64,000 nucleotides of DNA, taken from the NCBI GenBank assembly GCA_046351215.1, contig JAXLYX010000009.1, positions 124,001-188,000 of the forward strand, in the 5' to 3' direction. The notes under the pieces were generated by a model, which made no database searches, had not been told where the DNA came from, and saw nothing but the letters and a program-made list of their open reading frames with translations. Shown here one piece after another: positions 34,126 to 43,506 of the stretch (positions are counted from its first letter, which is position 1; every line of letters starts with the position of its first letter). The translations under genes were made by a program, and so were the position numbers. The DNA comes from JAXLYX01 sp046351215. Its GTDB lineage: Bacteria; Myxococcota_A; Polyangia; Polyangiales; Houyiibacteriaceae.

Positions 34126-36267
34126 TCAGCCCGGCCCGCCTCCGAGCTTCGTGATCGTCACCGGCACGCCGCTCATGAACGCCTGGTTGCTGAGCTTCTC
34201 GTAGCTCCCGGGCCCGTGGGGGAGGATGGCGTTCACGTTCACGCCCGGATGCTCCCGGGCGACGCGCATCCCGGGCGTCCTCGCGTTGCCCCAGCCGTGC
34301 GTCATCGCGACGACGCCCGGACGCAGGCTCGCGTCCCTCTCGACCGTCGTCACGAGGCTCCCGTAGCCGCTGTCGACCGTCACCTTCGCTCCCTCGTCGA
34401 GGCCGAGGGCGTCGAGGTCCTCGGGGCTCACGTGGAGTCCGTGCGCGCCGTTCCGGCCCCGCTTCAGCTTCTCCACGTTCTGGAACCAGCCGTTGTGCAT
34501 GTGGATGTGACGGAGGTTGACGAGACGGAACCGCGGTGGCGCGGAGCGGAGCTCCTCGAAGAGGCGATGGGCGGTCGCGATCGCCTCGACGAAGAGCTCG
34601 GGGCAGCAATCGACGCGCCGATCGTCGGTCTGGACGAAGTCGGTGTAGAAGCGCCCGAACGAGCGCCTCGGGAGGACCGCCGTCTGCGACGGAAGGGCGC
34701 GCAGCGCGTCCACCGAGAGCTCGCTCCGCGAGAGCATGCGGTCGAGGCGGGCGAAGGGCTTCGGAGGCTCCTGGTCGAGGAGCGAGGGCATCCCGAGGCG
34801 CTTCTGCAGCTCGGCGAAGATCCACCACTCCTCGCGTCGCTCGCCGGCCGGAGGCACGACGGCGTCGGTGAGCTGGACGAAGGGCTCGTATTGCATGCCT
34901 AGGCCGCAGAGGCTCAGGTCGGGACGCTCGAGCATGTCCGCCGACGGGAGCACGAAGTGCGCGTGCTCGGCGGTCGCGTTGCGGAAGAGATCGATCACGA
35001 CCACGAGCTCGAGCGTGTCGAGGGCCTCGCGCCACCGCGCCTCGCCGCCGACGCTGAGGACGGGATTGCCGGCGACGACGATCAACGCGCGGACCGGCTT
35101 CGATTCGTGGAGCATCAGGTCGGGCGCGAGCACGCCCGGCAGCGCCCCGCGCACGTGGCGCAGCTCGCCGAAGGGCGAGGGGAAGAAGGGGCTCCCGGAG
35201 CCGCGCTTCCCGGACTTCGTGGCCGGATAGAAGCCCTCGCCGTAGAACGAGCCTCCCGGCACGTCGAGGTTGCCCGTCACGAAGACGAGCATCTGCAGGA
35301 GCCAGTAGGCGAGCGTCCCCTGGCGCCCCATGTTCACGCCCGTCGACATGTGGGCCGTGGCGCGCTTCGCGGCGCTGAAGGTGTCGGCGAGCGCGCGGAT
35401 CGTCTCCGCGGGCACGCCGACGACGCCGGCGACGGCCTCGGCCGAGTACGGCGCGACGAAGGCGCGCAGGCCCTCGACGTTCTTCCCGTGCGCCTCGAGC
35501 ACGTCCGTACGGAAGCGTCCGAGCGCATCGATCTCGTGGAGCAGGGCCGCGAGGAGGTAGACGTCCGTGTCCGGGAGGATCGGGATCACCTCGCCCGTGT
35601 CGGGACCGGCGGACTCGATCCTCCGCGGGTTCACGAAGAAGACCTTCGCGCCCCGGGCCTTCGCCGCCCGGATCTTCGCCATCGGGTCGGCGATCGAGAC
35701 GAAGCTCATGTGCGAGACGCGGGGGTTCTCGCCGAAGAGGAGGAGACAATCGGTCTCCTCGATGTCGGGGATCGGATGCAGGGTGCTCGTCCCGAACACG
35801 GCCTCGGCCGAGGCGAACTTGTTCGAGCAGTCCTGCGTTCCCGCGCTCCACATCGTCCGGCTCCCGAGCAGGCCGAAGAACTCGGTCACGGCCTGGGTGC
35901 CGAGCGCGTTGAACGCGGTCGGATTGCCGAGGTAGCCGGCGATCGCGTCGGGTCCGTGCTCGCTGCGGATGCGGGCGAGCTCGCGCGCGATCGTGCCGAG
36001 CGCCTCGTCCCAGCTCGTCGGCTCGAACACGGACGTCCCCTCGGCGTCGCGGCCCCGACGCACGAGCGGGACCGAGAGACGATCCGGATCGTGGTGGATC
36101 CCGAGGAAGCCGAGCCCCTTGTGACAGGCGAAACCGCGCGTCACGGGATGCTCGGCGTCCGGCCGGAGCCTCTTCACGACCCCGTCCTCGACCTCGGCGA
36201 GGAGGCCGCAGGAGGGCTCGCAGACTCGGCAGAAGGTGGGCTTCCTCTCGATGTTCGCCATGCTCAT
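34126..36267 (-). CDS. Molybdopterin oxidoreductase (formate dehydrogenase/DMSO reductase family)
   Basis: The 713-residue protein begins with a [4Fe-4S] motif, C13-x2-C16-x3-C20-x27-C48. The bis-MGD-binding regions of the DMSO reductase family follow: TSWDEALGTIARELARI, GTQDCSNKF, LLLFGENPRVSH and, near the C-terminus, a MopB-binding domain (LRHIHMHNGWFQNVEKL, HVSPEDLDALGLDEG). There is no Tat signal, so it should be cytoplasmic. ATG 36267 overlaps the CheB stop by ATGA, making it the last gene of the chemosensory operon. The substrate is unknown; assimilatory nitrate or formate types share this layout. Confidence 0.8.
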   Translation of the reverse strand: MSMANIERKPTFCRVCEPSCGLLAEVEDGVVKRLRPDAEHPVTRGFACHKGLGFLGIHHDPDRLSVPLVRRGRDAEGTSVFEPTSWDEALGTIARELARIRSEHGPDAIAGYLGNPTAFNALGTQAVTEFFGLLGSRTMWSAGTQDCSNKFASAEAVFGTSTLHPIPDIEETDCLLLFGENPRVSHMSFVSIADPMAKIRAAKARGAKVFFVNPRRIESAGPDTGEVIPILPDTDVYLLAALLHEIDALGRFRTDVLEAHGKNVEGLRAFVAPYSAEAVAGVVGVPAETIRALADTFSAAKRATAHMSTGVNMGRQGTLAYWLLQMLVFVTGNLDVPGGSFYGEGFYPATKSGKRGSGSPFFPSPFGELRHVRGALPGVLAPDLMLHESKPVRALIVVAGNPVLSVGGEARWREALDTLELVVVIDLFRNATAEHAHFVLPSADMLERPDLSLCGLGMQYEPFVQLTDAVVPPAGERREEWWIFAELQKRLGMPSLLDQEPPKPFARLDRMLSRSELSVDALRALPSQTAVLPRRSFGRFYTDFVQTDDRRVDCCPELFVEAIATAHRLFEELRSAPPRFRLVNLRHIHMHNGWFQNVEKLKRGRNGAHGLHVSPEDLDALGLDEGAKVTVDSGYGSLVTTVERDASLRPGVVAMTHGWGNARTPGMRVAREHPGVNVNAILPHGPGSYEKLSNQAFMSGVPVTITKLGGGPG

Positions 36268-37415
36268 CCCCGTGTGCGCGAAAAGGCGGCCACCCTCGCG
36301 ACGAGTGCGTTCGCGACGGCCGCGGGCGGTAGGACGGTCTCGGCGGCTCCGAGCGCGATGGCCTGCTCCGGCATGCTGCGCACGGCGCACGTCGTGGGTG
36401 CCTGGGCGATGGTCCACGCCCCCGCTCGGCGCAGCGAGAGCAGGCCACGGGCCCCGTCGCTTCCCATCCCGGTGAGCAGGACGGCGATGGTCAGGGGAGC
36501 CTGCGTCGGCGTCGCGGCGGATTCGAAGAGCAGGTCGATCGAAGGACGATGGAATCCGCGGGGTGGGGCGCTCGACGGGGCGACGCGTCGCCCGGCCTCG
36601 AGCACCAGATGGTGCTCGTCGGCGGGAACGTAGAGGGTGCCCGCGACGAGCGAGCGCGCCGAGTCGACGAGCTCCACCGGATGGCCGGTGTCGCTCGCGA
36701 GCCAGTTGCCGAACCCTCGCATGAAGCCGGGCGTCATGTGCTGCACCACCACGATCGGCATCGCGAAACGCCTGGGCAGGGCGCGGAGCAGCGTCGAGAG
36801 CACGGGGGGACCACCGGTCGATGCCCCGATGAGCAAGACCGGCGCGTCCGTCGTCGGAGGTGGCACGACGCTGCTGCTCGGGGGGACGTTGCCCGCGGGA
36901 ACGGAGAGCGGACCCACCGGGCTCGAGGGCGGCCGCGGGGCGACGACGGGCATCGTCGACGACGGCGGTGCGCTGCGACCGACGGAGTCCGTGAAACGGT
37001 GGATCACGGGCACCGACGCGAGCGTCTTCAGGGTTCGCACGAGGCGTGCCTTCCGCGTGTCGTAGTCGGGATGGGTCGGTGACGGCAGCTTCGCGCTGAG
37101 CTCCAGCACGCCGGCCTGCATCGCCCGGAAGACGAGCGATGGATCGCGTGGATCGGATGCGGTGACGATCACGATCGGAGTCGCCTTCGTCGACATGATC
37201 GCGGCGGCGACGTCGATCCCGCTCTCGGCGCGGAGGAAGACGTCCATCGTGACGATGTCGGGTCCGAGCTCGCGGACGAGGCGGGTCGCGGTCGGTCCGT
37301 CCGCGGCCTCCCCCACCACCACGAGCCCGGGGTCGTCCCCGAGCGCGAGCCGGAGCGCCGCCCGAGCCGTGGCGGAGTCGTCGACGACGAGCACGCGGAT
37401 GGGGGTGGGACTCAT
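36264..37415 (-). CDS. cheB: Chemotaxis protein-glutamate methylesterase CheB
   Basis: The 383-residue protein has an N-terminal receiver domain (VLVVDDSATARA, phosphoacceptor Asp58 in IVTMDVF), a proline/serine-rich linker (about residues 140-190) and the methylesterase domain. The catalytic triad is visible as GASTGG (Ser), VVQHM (His) and GMGSDGARG (Asp). It removes methyl groups from MCP glutamates and deamidates glutamines when phosphorylated. It overlaps cheA and the oxidoreductase gene by ATGA on both sides. Confidence 0.9.
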   Translation of the reverse strand: MSPTPIRVLVVDDSATARAALRLALGDDPGLVVVGEAADGPTATRLVRELGPDIVTMDVFLRAESGIDVAAAIMSTKATPIVIVTASDPRDPSLVFRAMQAGVLELSAKLPSPTHPDYDTRKARLVRTLKTLASVPVIHRFTDSVGRSAPPSSTMPVVAPRPPSSPVGPLSVPAGNVPPSSSVVPPPTTDAPVLLIGASTGGPPVLSTLLRALPRRFAMPIVVVQHMTPGFMRGFGNWLASDTGHPVELVDSARSLVAGTLYVPADEHHLVLEAGRRVAPSSAPPRGFHRPSIDLLFESAATPTQAPLTIAVLLTGMGSDGARGLLSLRRAGAWTIAQAPTTCAVRSMPEQAIALGAAETVLPPAAVANALVARVAAFSRTRG

Positions 37416-39625
37416 CCCGCATGCCTCGCGACGGCCGTGAGGAGCGCGTCCTGTTCGAGCGGTCCCTTCACGACGTACTCGTCCGCGCCGGCGTCGAGCC
37501 CGCGCCTCACGTCTTCGGGGCGCGCGAGCGAGGTCACGAGGATCACCGGAAGGCTGCCGAGTCGGGAGTCGCTGCGGATCCTTCGCGTGAGCTCGAATCC
37601 GTCCATCCCGGGCATCTGCACGTCGGAGACGACGACGTCGATCGCCTCGCTGCGCAGCCGATCCCAGGCCTCGTGGCCGTCGTGGGCAAGCACGACGTCG
37701 TACCCCGCGCCGACGAGGAGGTTGCGGTGCAGCGTGCGAGTCGTCATCGAATCGTCGACGACGAGGATGCGGGTGCGATCCGGGGCGGCGGCCTCCGTCG
37801 GACCGGTCGTGGCCACGGTCCTTCGCGCGAAGAGACCGGCGACGTCGACCACCACTGCGACCGAGCCGTCCGGGAGCACCACGGCGCCGCTCACGCCTGG
37901 CACGGTGACCAGGTTCCACGGGAGCTTCCGGACCACGAAGTCCTCTTCCCGCAGGACCTCGTCGACGGCGACGGCGAGGGAGCTCCCCCCGTGGGAGACG
38001 AGGAGGAGTCGGAGCTGTTCGGGCTCGCGGACCACGCGCCCCCCGAGCACGCGCGCGAGGTGATGGAAAGGGAGGGAGCGCCCGTCGTCGAGCGTGACGA
38101 CCGCGGTCCCCCCGACGTTGCGCGTCGCGCTCCGCTCGGCACGGACGACGCGGTCGATGGCATGGATCGGAAGTCCGTACACGACCTCGCTGGCACGTAC
38201 GAGCAGGAGCCGGGTCGACAGGACGCTGAGCGGGACGACGACCTCGAACGCGGCTCCGCCGAGAGGGCCCCTCGGCGTGGCGCGCACGTTGCCGGCGAAG
38301 TCGGCGACCGCACGCCGGACGACGTCGAGGCCGACGCCGCGGCCGCTCCACAGGGTGGTCGCCTCGCGTGTGGAGAAGCCCTCGGCGAAGAGGAGATCGA
38401 CGAGCGCGCCGTCCTCCATCGCAGAAGCCGCCTCGCTCGTGACGAGCCCCTTCTCGACCGCGCTCTTCGCGATGCGTCGGGGATCGATCCCCCGCCCGTC
38501 GTCCGCGACGCGGATGCGCACCGTCGAGCCTTCGACCTCGGCCTGCACGACGACGAGACCGGCCTCCGGCTTGCCCACGAGGTCGCGCGTGCCGGGAGGC
38601 TCGATGCCGTGGTCGACCGCGTTGCGGAGGAGGTGGACGAGGGGGTCGCGGAGCCGATCCAGCACGACCTTGTCGAGCTCGATGCCTCCGAGCGCGAGCT
38701 CGAGCTCGACCACCTTGCCCAGGCTCCGAGCCGCTTCGTCGACCGTGCGCCGGAGCGAGGCCGCGAGGCTCTCGAGCGGCACCATCCGCGCCCGCTTCAT
38801 CGCGTCGTGCAGATCGCTCGACAGCCGTCCGAAGGCCCCGACGGACCGGTGGTGATCGTCGATGACCGAGACCAGCATGCGGAGGGCGGCATCGAGCGCC
38901 CCGCGGGCCTCCCGTGGGACGGAACGCGCCGCGCTCTCGAGACCCTCTCGCGCGGCCACGAGGGCCTCGTGCCGGTTCCGCATGTCGGTCTCGGTCACGA
39001 GGAGCTCGGACACGAAGCCGAAGAGGCGGTCGAATCGCTGCGTGTCGATCCGGACCGTCGCGGAGGCTCTCTGCTCGGCGTCGGGAGCGCGATCCTCCGG
39101 AGCGTCGTGCGTCGGCGCGGCCTCTCCGGTTTCGGGGGCGGGCTCGGAGCGCGCGTCTCCCGCCGGCTCCTCGGCGCCCATCGTCGCCTCGGCCTCGTCG
39201 TCCCCGGACGTGGCGTGCGAGGTCGGAGGGGCCTCGGGCGACGAGGCCGGGCCCGCTCGCTCCGCGAGGCGCTCGCCGATCGCGCGGAGGCTCTCGTCTC
39301 CTCCTCCCGCGGCCGAGGTCTCGAGGGCCGCGATCGCGTCGGCGAAAAGGGGGACGGAGAGGCGGAGCGCGTCGAGCCCCCGCTCCTTCGAGGCGAGCAA
39401 CGCATCCTCGAGCACGTGGGCCGTCGCGGCGATGGCGTCGAGCCCCACGCTCCCGGCCGCGCCCTTGAGGTTGTGGGCGAGGCGCATCGCCACGGCGACC
39501 TCCTCGCGTGCGGCGCGCGCGTCGGCCGTGCGGAGACGTCCCACGACGACGCGGAGCTCGTCGAGGATCTCCGTGGCCTCCTCGCGGAAGATCGCGCGCA
39601 GCTGTCGCTCGGCGTCCGAATTCAC
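37412..39625 (-). CDS. cheA: Hybrid chemotaxis histidine kinase CheA with C-terminal receiver
   Basis: The 737-residue protein has an HPt domain with His51 in LAHNLKGAAG, an acidic Ala/Pro-rich linker in place of a clear P2 domain, a dimerisation helix pair, and a HATPase domain (HLLRNAVDHGIEPPGTRD, VADDGRGIDPRRI). A CheW-like domain (LLLVRASEVVYGLPIHAID) follows. The C-terminal receiver has DDSMTTRT and phosphoacceptor Asp in VVVSDVQMPGMDG. CheA-REC fusions are typical of alternative chemosensory systems in Myxococcota. It overlaps the CheW and CheB genes by ATGA. Confidence 0.9.
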   Translation of the reverse strand: MNSDAERQLRAIFREEATEILDELRVVVGRLRTADARAAREEVAVAMRLAHNLKGAAGSVGLDAIAATAHVLEDALLASKERGLDALRLSVPLFADAIAALETSAAGGGDESLRAIGERLAERAGPASSPEAPPTSHATSGDDEAEATMGAEEPAGDARSEPAPETGEAAPTHDAPEDRAPDAEQRASATVRIDTQRFDRLFGFVSELLVTETDMRNRHEALVAAREGLESAARSVPREARGALDAALRMLVSVIDDHHRSVGAFGRLSSDLHDAMKRARMVPLESLAASLRRTVDEAARSLGKVVELELALGGIELDKVVLDRLRDPLVHLLRNAVDHGIEPPGTRDLVGKPEAGLVVVQAEVEGSTVRIRVADDGRGIDPRRIAKSAVEKGLVTSEAASAMEDGALVDLLFAEGFSTREATTLWSGRGVGLDVVRRAVADFAGNVRATPRGPLGGAAFEVVVPLSVLSTRLLLVRASEVVYGLPIHAIDRVVRAERSATRNVGGTAVVTLDDGRSLPFHHLARVLGGRVVREPEQLRLLLVSHGGSSLAVAVDEVLREEDFVVRKLPWNLVTVPGVSGAVVLPDGSVAVVVDVAGLFARRTVATTGPTEAAAPDRTRILVVDDSMTTRTLHRNLLVGAGYDVVLAHDGHEAWDRLRSEAIDVVVSDVQMPGMDGFELTRRIRSDSRLGSLPVILVTSLARPEDVRRGLDAGADEYVVKGPLEQDALLTAVARHAG

Positions 39626-40170
39626 GAGGCCCGTGCCTTCGCTCGGATCTCACCGAGCGCGACGCGACCGACGACGAGTCGCTCGTCCGCGAGGAGGGAG
39701 GTCACATCGACGAGGCCGACGAAGTCGCGCGTGTACGCCGCCACGAATGCATCCGGGCGCGAATCCTCGCCGAGCGCCTCGGCGATCTCGTCCTCGTGGA
39801 CGTCGCGGATCCCCACCACCGTCTCCACCCGTAGCGCCAGCGTGCCGCGCGGCGACTCGACCACCGCGAAGAAGGCGCCCGTCCCCGTCCTCCCGTGGCC
39901 GACGAGCTCACCCAGATCGACGACCGAGACGAGCTCGCCGCGCACGGCCGCCACTCCGGGGACGTGCGCCGGGAGGCCCGGCATCGGAGCGATGGGGCTC
40001 GCCTTCACGATCTCCCGGACCGAGGCGACGGGGAGCCCGTAGCTCTCGCGTCCGGACTCCACGACGACGACCCGCGAGCGCACGCGTCGCGGTGCGACGT
40101 CTTCGTCCCGGTCGGCGAGCTTCCGGGCTCGCTCGCGGAGGAGCCGCGCCTTGCGTTCGTCGTCGGTCAT
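39622..40170 (-). CDS. cheW: CheW-like adaptor
   Basis: The 182-residue protein has a basic N-terminal helix (ERKARLLRERARKLADRDE) and a single CheW domain with VVVESGRESYGLPVASVREI, GVAAVRGELVSVVDLGEL and LRVETVVGIRDV, which couples MCPs to CheA. It overlaps CheR and CheA by ATGA. A second CheW lies at the head of the operon. Confidence 0.85.
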   Translation of the reverse strand: MTDDERKARLLRERARKLADRDEDVAPRRVRSRVVVVESGRESYGLPVASVREIVKASPIAPMPGLPAHVPGVAAVRGELVSVVDLGELVGHGRTGTGAFFAVVESPRGTLALRVETVVGIRDVHEDEIAEALGEDSRPDAFVAAYTRDFVGLVDVTSLLADERLVVGRVALGEIRAKARAS

Positions 40171-41462
40171 TCGATCCGCCGGAGGAGCTCGTTCGCCGCG
40201 CGGCGCATCGACGCGGCCGTCTCGTGGCCCCCGAGGGGCTCGTCGTCCGCGAGCTCCTCGAGCGCGCGGAGGACGTCGAGCAATTGGAGCCTCGCGGGCC
40301 GCGCACGATGCGCAGTGGCGAGCGCGTGCGCGTAGTGGAAGCGGGACACGAGGTCCGCAGGCTCGAGATAGAGGGCCGCCCGGAGGTCCTCGATGCTCCG
40401 GTCGATCGCTCCTCGGGCGAGGTGGATGCGTGCCCTGAGCGCGAGGAGCTCGGCCGAGCTGCCCTGGAGCAGTCGCTCTCCCTCGACGAGCGCGAGCGCC
40501 TCGTCGTGGCGACCGCGATCCGCGAGCTCGCCCGCCACGTCGAGGGCGCGACGGCTGCGCGTGTGGACCCCCGTCACGGGACGGGCCGGAGCCGCGGCCC
40601 GTGTTGGCGGCGGTCCGGGCTCCGGGCGAGCGATGGCTTGGCTCCGCACGGCGATCGCTCGATCGGGGGACCGCTTCTCGTGCACGAAGCCACTCGCTTC
40701 GCGTCGTCGCGACAAGTCCGCCTCGACCGGCCACGGATCCGCGGGGCCGAGGAAGAGGAGGCCGCCGTCGCGGAGGACGCGCGCGAATCCCGCATACACC
40801 CGCGCGAGCGCCTCCGGTGTCAGGTAGATCGCGACGTTGCGGAAGAAGATCGCGTCGACCGATGCCGGCGCGAGGCTCGAGAGGCGATCCTCGAACGAGA
40901 GGTGCGCGAACGCGACGGCGTCCCGGACGAAGGAGGCCACGCGATGCCCGTCCCGGCCGACCTCCTCGAAGTACGTATCCCTGAGCTCGGGCTCCGTTCC
41001 GCGGAACGACCAGGGTCCGTACTCGCCGCGCTGGGCCTTCCGGATGGAGACCTCGTCGACGTCGTTCGCGAGGATCCGCACGCGGGCGAGGGCGCCCGGG
41101 CCGAGCGCCCGGTGGATCGCGATGGCCATCGAATAGGGCTCCTCGCCGCTCGCGCAACCGGCCGACCAGAGCACGATGGGCCGCGCACCGGCGTCCGCGA
41201 GGCGCCGCCGGACGAAGCCGACGAGCGCCTCGAACTGCTCGCGATGACGGAGGAAGAACGTCTCCTCGACGGTGAGCGCGGTGGCGAGGCGCCGGACGAG
41301 CCCCGGATCGGAGTCGATGCGTCGCTCGACCTCCTCCGGGGCGAGGTCCTCTTCGGCCTTCAGCCGTGCCAAGGCGCGCTCGAGGCTCGCCCTCGCACCG
41401 GGGCGGGGACGCAACCCGAGCGCGGCGCCCAGCTTCCGCTCGATGGAGGCGACGGTGTTCAT
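40167..41462 (-). CDS. cheR: CheR methyltransferase with C-terminal TPR region
   Basis: The 431-residue protein has the CheR N-terminal helical domain (VEETFFLRHREQFEAL) and the SAM-binding VLWSAGCASGEEPYSMAI, with FRNVAIYLTPEAL as the typical late motif. After a linker rich in Pro and Ala, about 110 residues of TPR-like helices follow (AGELADRGRHDEALALVEGE, RSIEDLRAALYLEPADLVSR). CheR-TPR fusions (FrzF-like) are known in Myxococcus, where the TPRs regulate the methylase. It methylates MCP glutamates. ATGA overlaps on both sides. Confidence 0.88.
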   Translation of the reverse strand: MNTVASIERKLGAALGLRPRPGARASLERALARLKAEEDLAPEEVERRIDSDPGLVRRLATALTVEETFFLRHREQFEALVGFVRRRLADAGARPIVLWSAGCASGEEPYSMAIAIHRALGPGALARVRILANDVDEVSIRKAQRGEYGPWSFRGTEPELRDTYFEEVGRDGHRVASFVRDAVAFAHLSFEDRLSSLAPASVDAIFFRNVAIYLTPEALARVYAGFARVLRDGGLLFLGPADPWPVEADLSRRREASGFVHEKRSPDRAIAVRSQAIARPEPGPPPTRAAAPARPVTGVHTRSRRALDVAGELADRGRHDEALALVEGERLLQGSSAELLALRARIHLARGAIDRSIEDLRAALYLEPADLVSRFHYAHALATAHRARPARLQLLDVLRALEELADDEPLGGHETAASMRRAANELLRRIE

Positions 41463-42010
41463 CCCGCGCCCTCCACGAGGGGCAGCTCGGCCACGAGTGG
41501 CTCCATGGAGAGCAGCAAGGTCGGTCTCTCGCCGACGTCTGCGACTCCGACGACGTGAGCGGCGAACGGGAGGTCCGCCGAAGGGCGCGCCACGTCGCTT
41601 CCCTCGAGGGTGTCGAGCGACTCGAGCTCGTCCACGACGACGCCGAGTCGCCTCCCGGCGACGGTCGCGAGCACCACGTGCTCGCTCGGGTCCGCCGTTC
41701 GCCGTACGCCTGTGTCGCGCGCGACCAGATCGAGAACGGGGATCCGCACGCGCCCCACCGTCAGGAGGCCCATCAGCCATGCGGGTGAATTCGGGAGGAC
41801 GAGGAGCTCCGCCATCGCGACGACTTCGTCGATCTCGTCCTCGCGGAATGCGACGTGGCTCCCCCCGAGACGACAGCGCAACACCCCGACCCGCCCCGCA
41901 GGAAGGCGGATCGCCTCGCGAAACGCGGCGAGCCGACGCCGGAGGACGTCGAGCTCCCGTTCCTTCGTCGCGATCGCCTCGAGGAGCTCGGAGGGCGGGT
42001 GCGTGTTCAT
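41459..42010 (-). CDS. cheW: CheW-like adaptor, first gene of the chemosensory operon
   Basis: The 183-residue protein has an N-terminal coiled coil (LLEAIATKERELDVLRRRLA) and one CheW domain (VLRCRLGGSHVAFREDEIDE, LLTVGRVRIPVLDLVARDT, VVVDELESLDTLEG). It leads a chain of six genes each linked by ATGA. A TACGAT hexamer 17 nt upstream (42033-42028 on the minus strand), with TTCTCA 18 bp further on, is a plausible promoter. The coiled coil suggests it docks to the MCP or forms dimers. Confidence 0.8.
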   Translation of the reverse strand: MNTHPPSELLEAIATKERELDVLRRRLAAFREAIRLPAGRVGVLRCRLGGSHVAFREDEIDEVVAMAELLVLPNSPAWLMGLLTVGRVRIPVLDLVARDTGVRRTADPSEHVVLATVAGRRLGVVVDELESLDTLEGSDVARPSADLPFAAHVVGVADVGERPTLLLSMEPLVAELPLVEGAG

Positions 42011-42100
42011 CGGTGCCGTCGCATTCCATCGTACCGAAAGTGCCGCGACCTTGAGAAGGCGGAGACTCACTTCTTCGGGCACATGGTAGCGTGCTCGGCC

Positions 42101-42469
42101 GTGGGTTCCCGAATCCTGATCGTCGACGACTCCCGGACCACCATCGAAGTGGTGAAGGTCCATCTCATGAGTCAGGGCTTCGTGTTCGACACCGCAGCCG
42201 ACGGTCCGCAAGCGCTCGCGGCGGTGCAGCGGGCCCATCCGGATCTCGTCATCTCCGATCTCGCGATGCCGGGCATGACGGGCCTCGAGCTCTGCAAGAA
42301 GCTGCGGGAGATCCCCGCCTTGCGACGCACTCCCTTCGTCATCGTCACGGCCAAGAAGGACGACGCGACGCGACGCTCGGCGTTCGCGGCCGGCGTCGAC
42401 GGCTTCCTGACGAAGCCGATCGAGTCGTCGCGGCTGCAGTTCCTCGTCTCGGAGCTGCTCAACCGCTGA
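42101..42469 (+). CDS. Single-domain response regulator, CheY-like
   Basis: The 122-residue receiver has IVDDSRTT, phosphoacceptor Asp53 in LVISDLAMPGMTG, VIVTAKKDD and the late Lys in GFLTKPI. I prefer GTG 42101 because TAGCGT lies 8 nt upstream and translation from ATG 42083 would begin inside the -10 region. It is divergent from the che operon (90 bp between starts) and probably receives phosphate from the CheA-REC hybrid. Its last 11 bp overlap the convergent MCP gene. Confidence 0.88.
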   Translation: MGSRILIVDDSRTTIEVVKVHLMSQGFVFDTAADGPQALAAVQRAHPDLVISDLAMPGMTGLELCKKLREIPALRRTPFVIVTAKKDDATRRSAFAAGVDGFLTKPIESSRLQFLVSELLNR

Positions 42470-43433
42470 CGAAGCGGCGCAGATCCTCCGTCACCTGGTT
42501 CATCGTCTCGACGGCGCCCTCGAGCTGGTGCGCGGCGGCAGCGCTCGCGTGGCCGCCTTCCGCGACGCTCGTCATCGCCTCGGCGATCTGACGCACTCCC
42601 GCCGCCTCCTGGGCTGCGGTCGCGGCGATCTGCCTGGCGCGGTCCGTGCTCTCGTCCAGCGTCGCCGCGAGACGTGCCAGCGTCGCATTCGCTCCTTCGA
42701 GCGCACGCCGACCCTCCTCGGCGCCCGAGACCGCGGCGCGGATGCGCTGCGCGGCCTGTTTGCTCTGCTCGGCCAGGCTCCGGACCTCGGCCGCCACGAC
42801 GGCGAATCCGCGACCGTGCTCTCCTGCCTTCGCCGCCTCGATCCCCGCGTTGACGGCGAGCAGGTTCGACTGATCGGCGAAGTCACGTACCGACTCGACG
42901 ATTTCCGTGATCTGGGCGACGAGCTCGAGGACGCTCTTCGCTCGGTTCGAGGCCTCGAGCCCTTCGGCACCGCGGCTGCTGGCTTCGCTCGCGGCCGCGG
43001 CCACCTGCTGCGCGGAGGCGGCGGTCGCCGCGCTCGTCTGTTGCAGCTCCTCGATCGTCGCCGTGATCTCCGCCACGGTGGCGGCCTGTTGGGACGCCGT
43101 GGCGGCCGATTCCTTGGCCGTCGCCGCGATCTGGGCCGAGCTCGTCGCCAGGATCCCGATCTGCGTCTCGAGTCGGCCGACGACCGACTGGTAGACCCAC
43201 ATCAGCCAAGGGACCGTGATGGCGACGCAGACGAACGCACCCACGCCGATGGACGCGTAGGTCGTGTCGTTGGCTCCGATGCCGTGTCCCGCGAGCGCGG
43301 TGATCACCTCGAGGGGGACGATCGTGAGGAAGAGGCGGGTGGCGAGCCCACGGCCGAAGCGGACGTAGACCCCGAGCACGACCAGCGCGCCCGTGAGAAC
43401 GGCCGCGATCCACATCTTGATGTACGCGTCCAT
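42459..43433 (-). CDS. Methyl-accepting chemotaxis protein without a periplasmic sensor
   Basis: The 324-residue protein has three short hydrophobic segments (AAVLTGALVVLGVYV, RLFLTIVPLEVITALAG, YASIGVGAFVCVAITVPWLM) and then a coiled-coil signalling domain. The hairpin tip reads DQSNLLAVNAGIEAAKAGEH-GRGF, close to the conserved MCP tip but with V-N-A-G in place of L-N-A-A. No periplasmic ligand domain and no obvious HAMP domain are present, so it would sense a membrane or cytoplasmic cue. It belongs with the adjacent che operon. Confidence 0.88.
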   Translation of the reverse strand: MDAYIKMWIAAVLTGALVVLGVYVRFGRGLATRLFLTIVPLEVITALAGHGIGANDTTYASIGVGAFVCVAITVPWLMWVYQSVVGRLETQIGILATSSAQIAATAKESAATASQQAATVAEITATIEELQQTSAATAASAQQVAAAASEASSRGAEGLEASNRAKSVLELVAQITEIVESVRDFADQSNLLAVNAGIEAAKAGEHGRGFAVVAAEVRSLAEQSKQAAQRIRAAVSGAEEGRRALEGANATLARLAATLDESTDRARQIAATAAQEAAGVRQIAEAMTSVAEGGHASAAAAHQLEGAVETMNQVTEDLRRFVSG

Positions 43434-43506
43434 CGAGGACTCCTCCCGGCGCTCGCGCCCCGGCGCGCGTCGAGTCTCTCAGATGCCTCGCCCTGCGCGC
43501 AACGAG

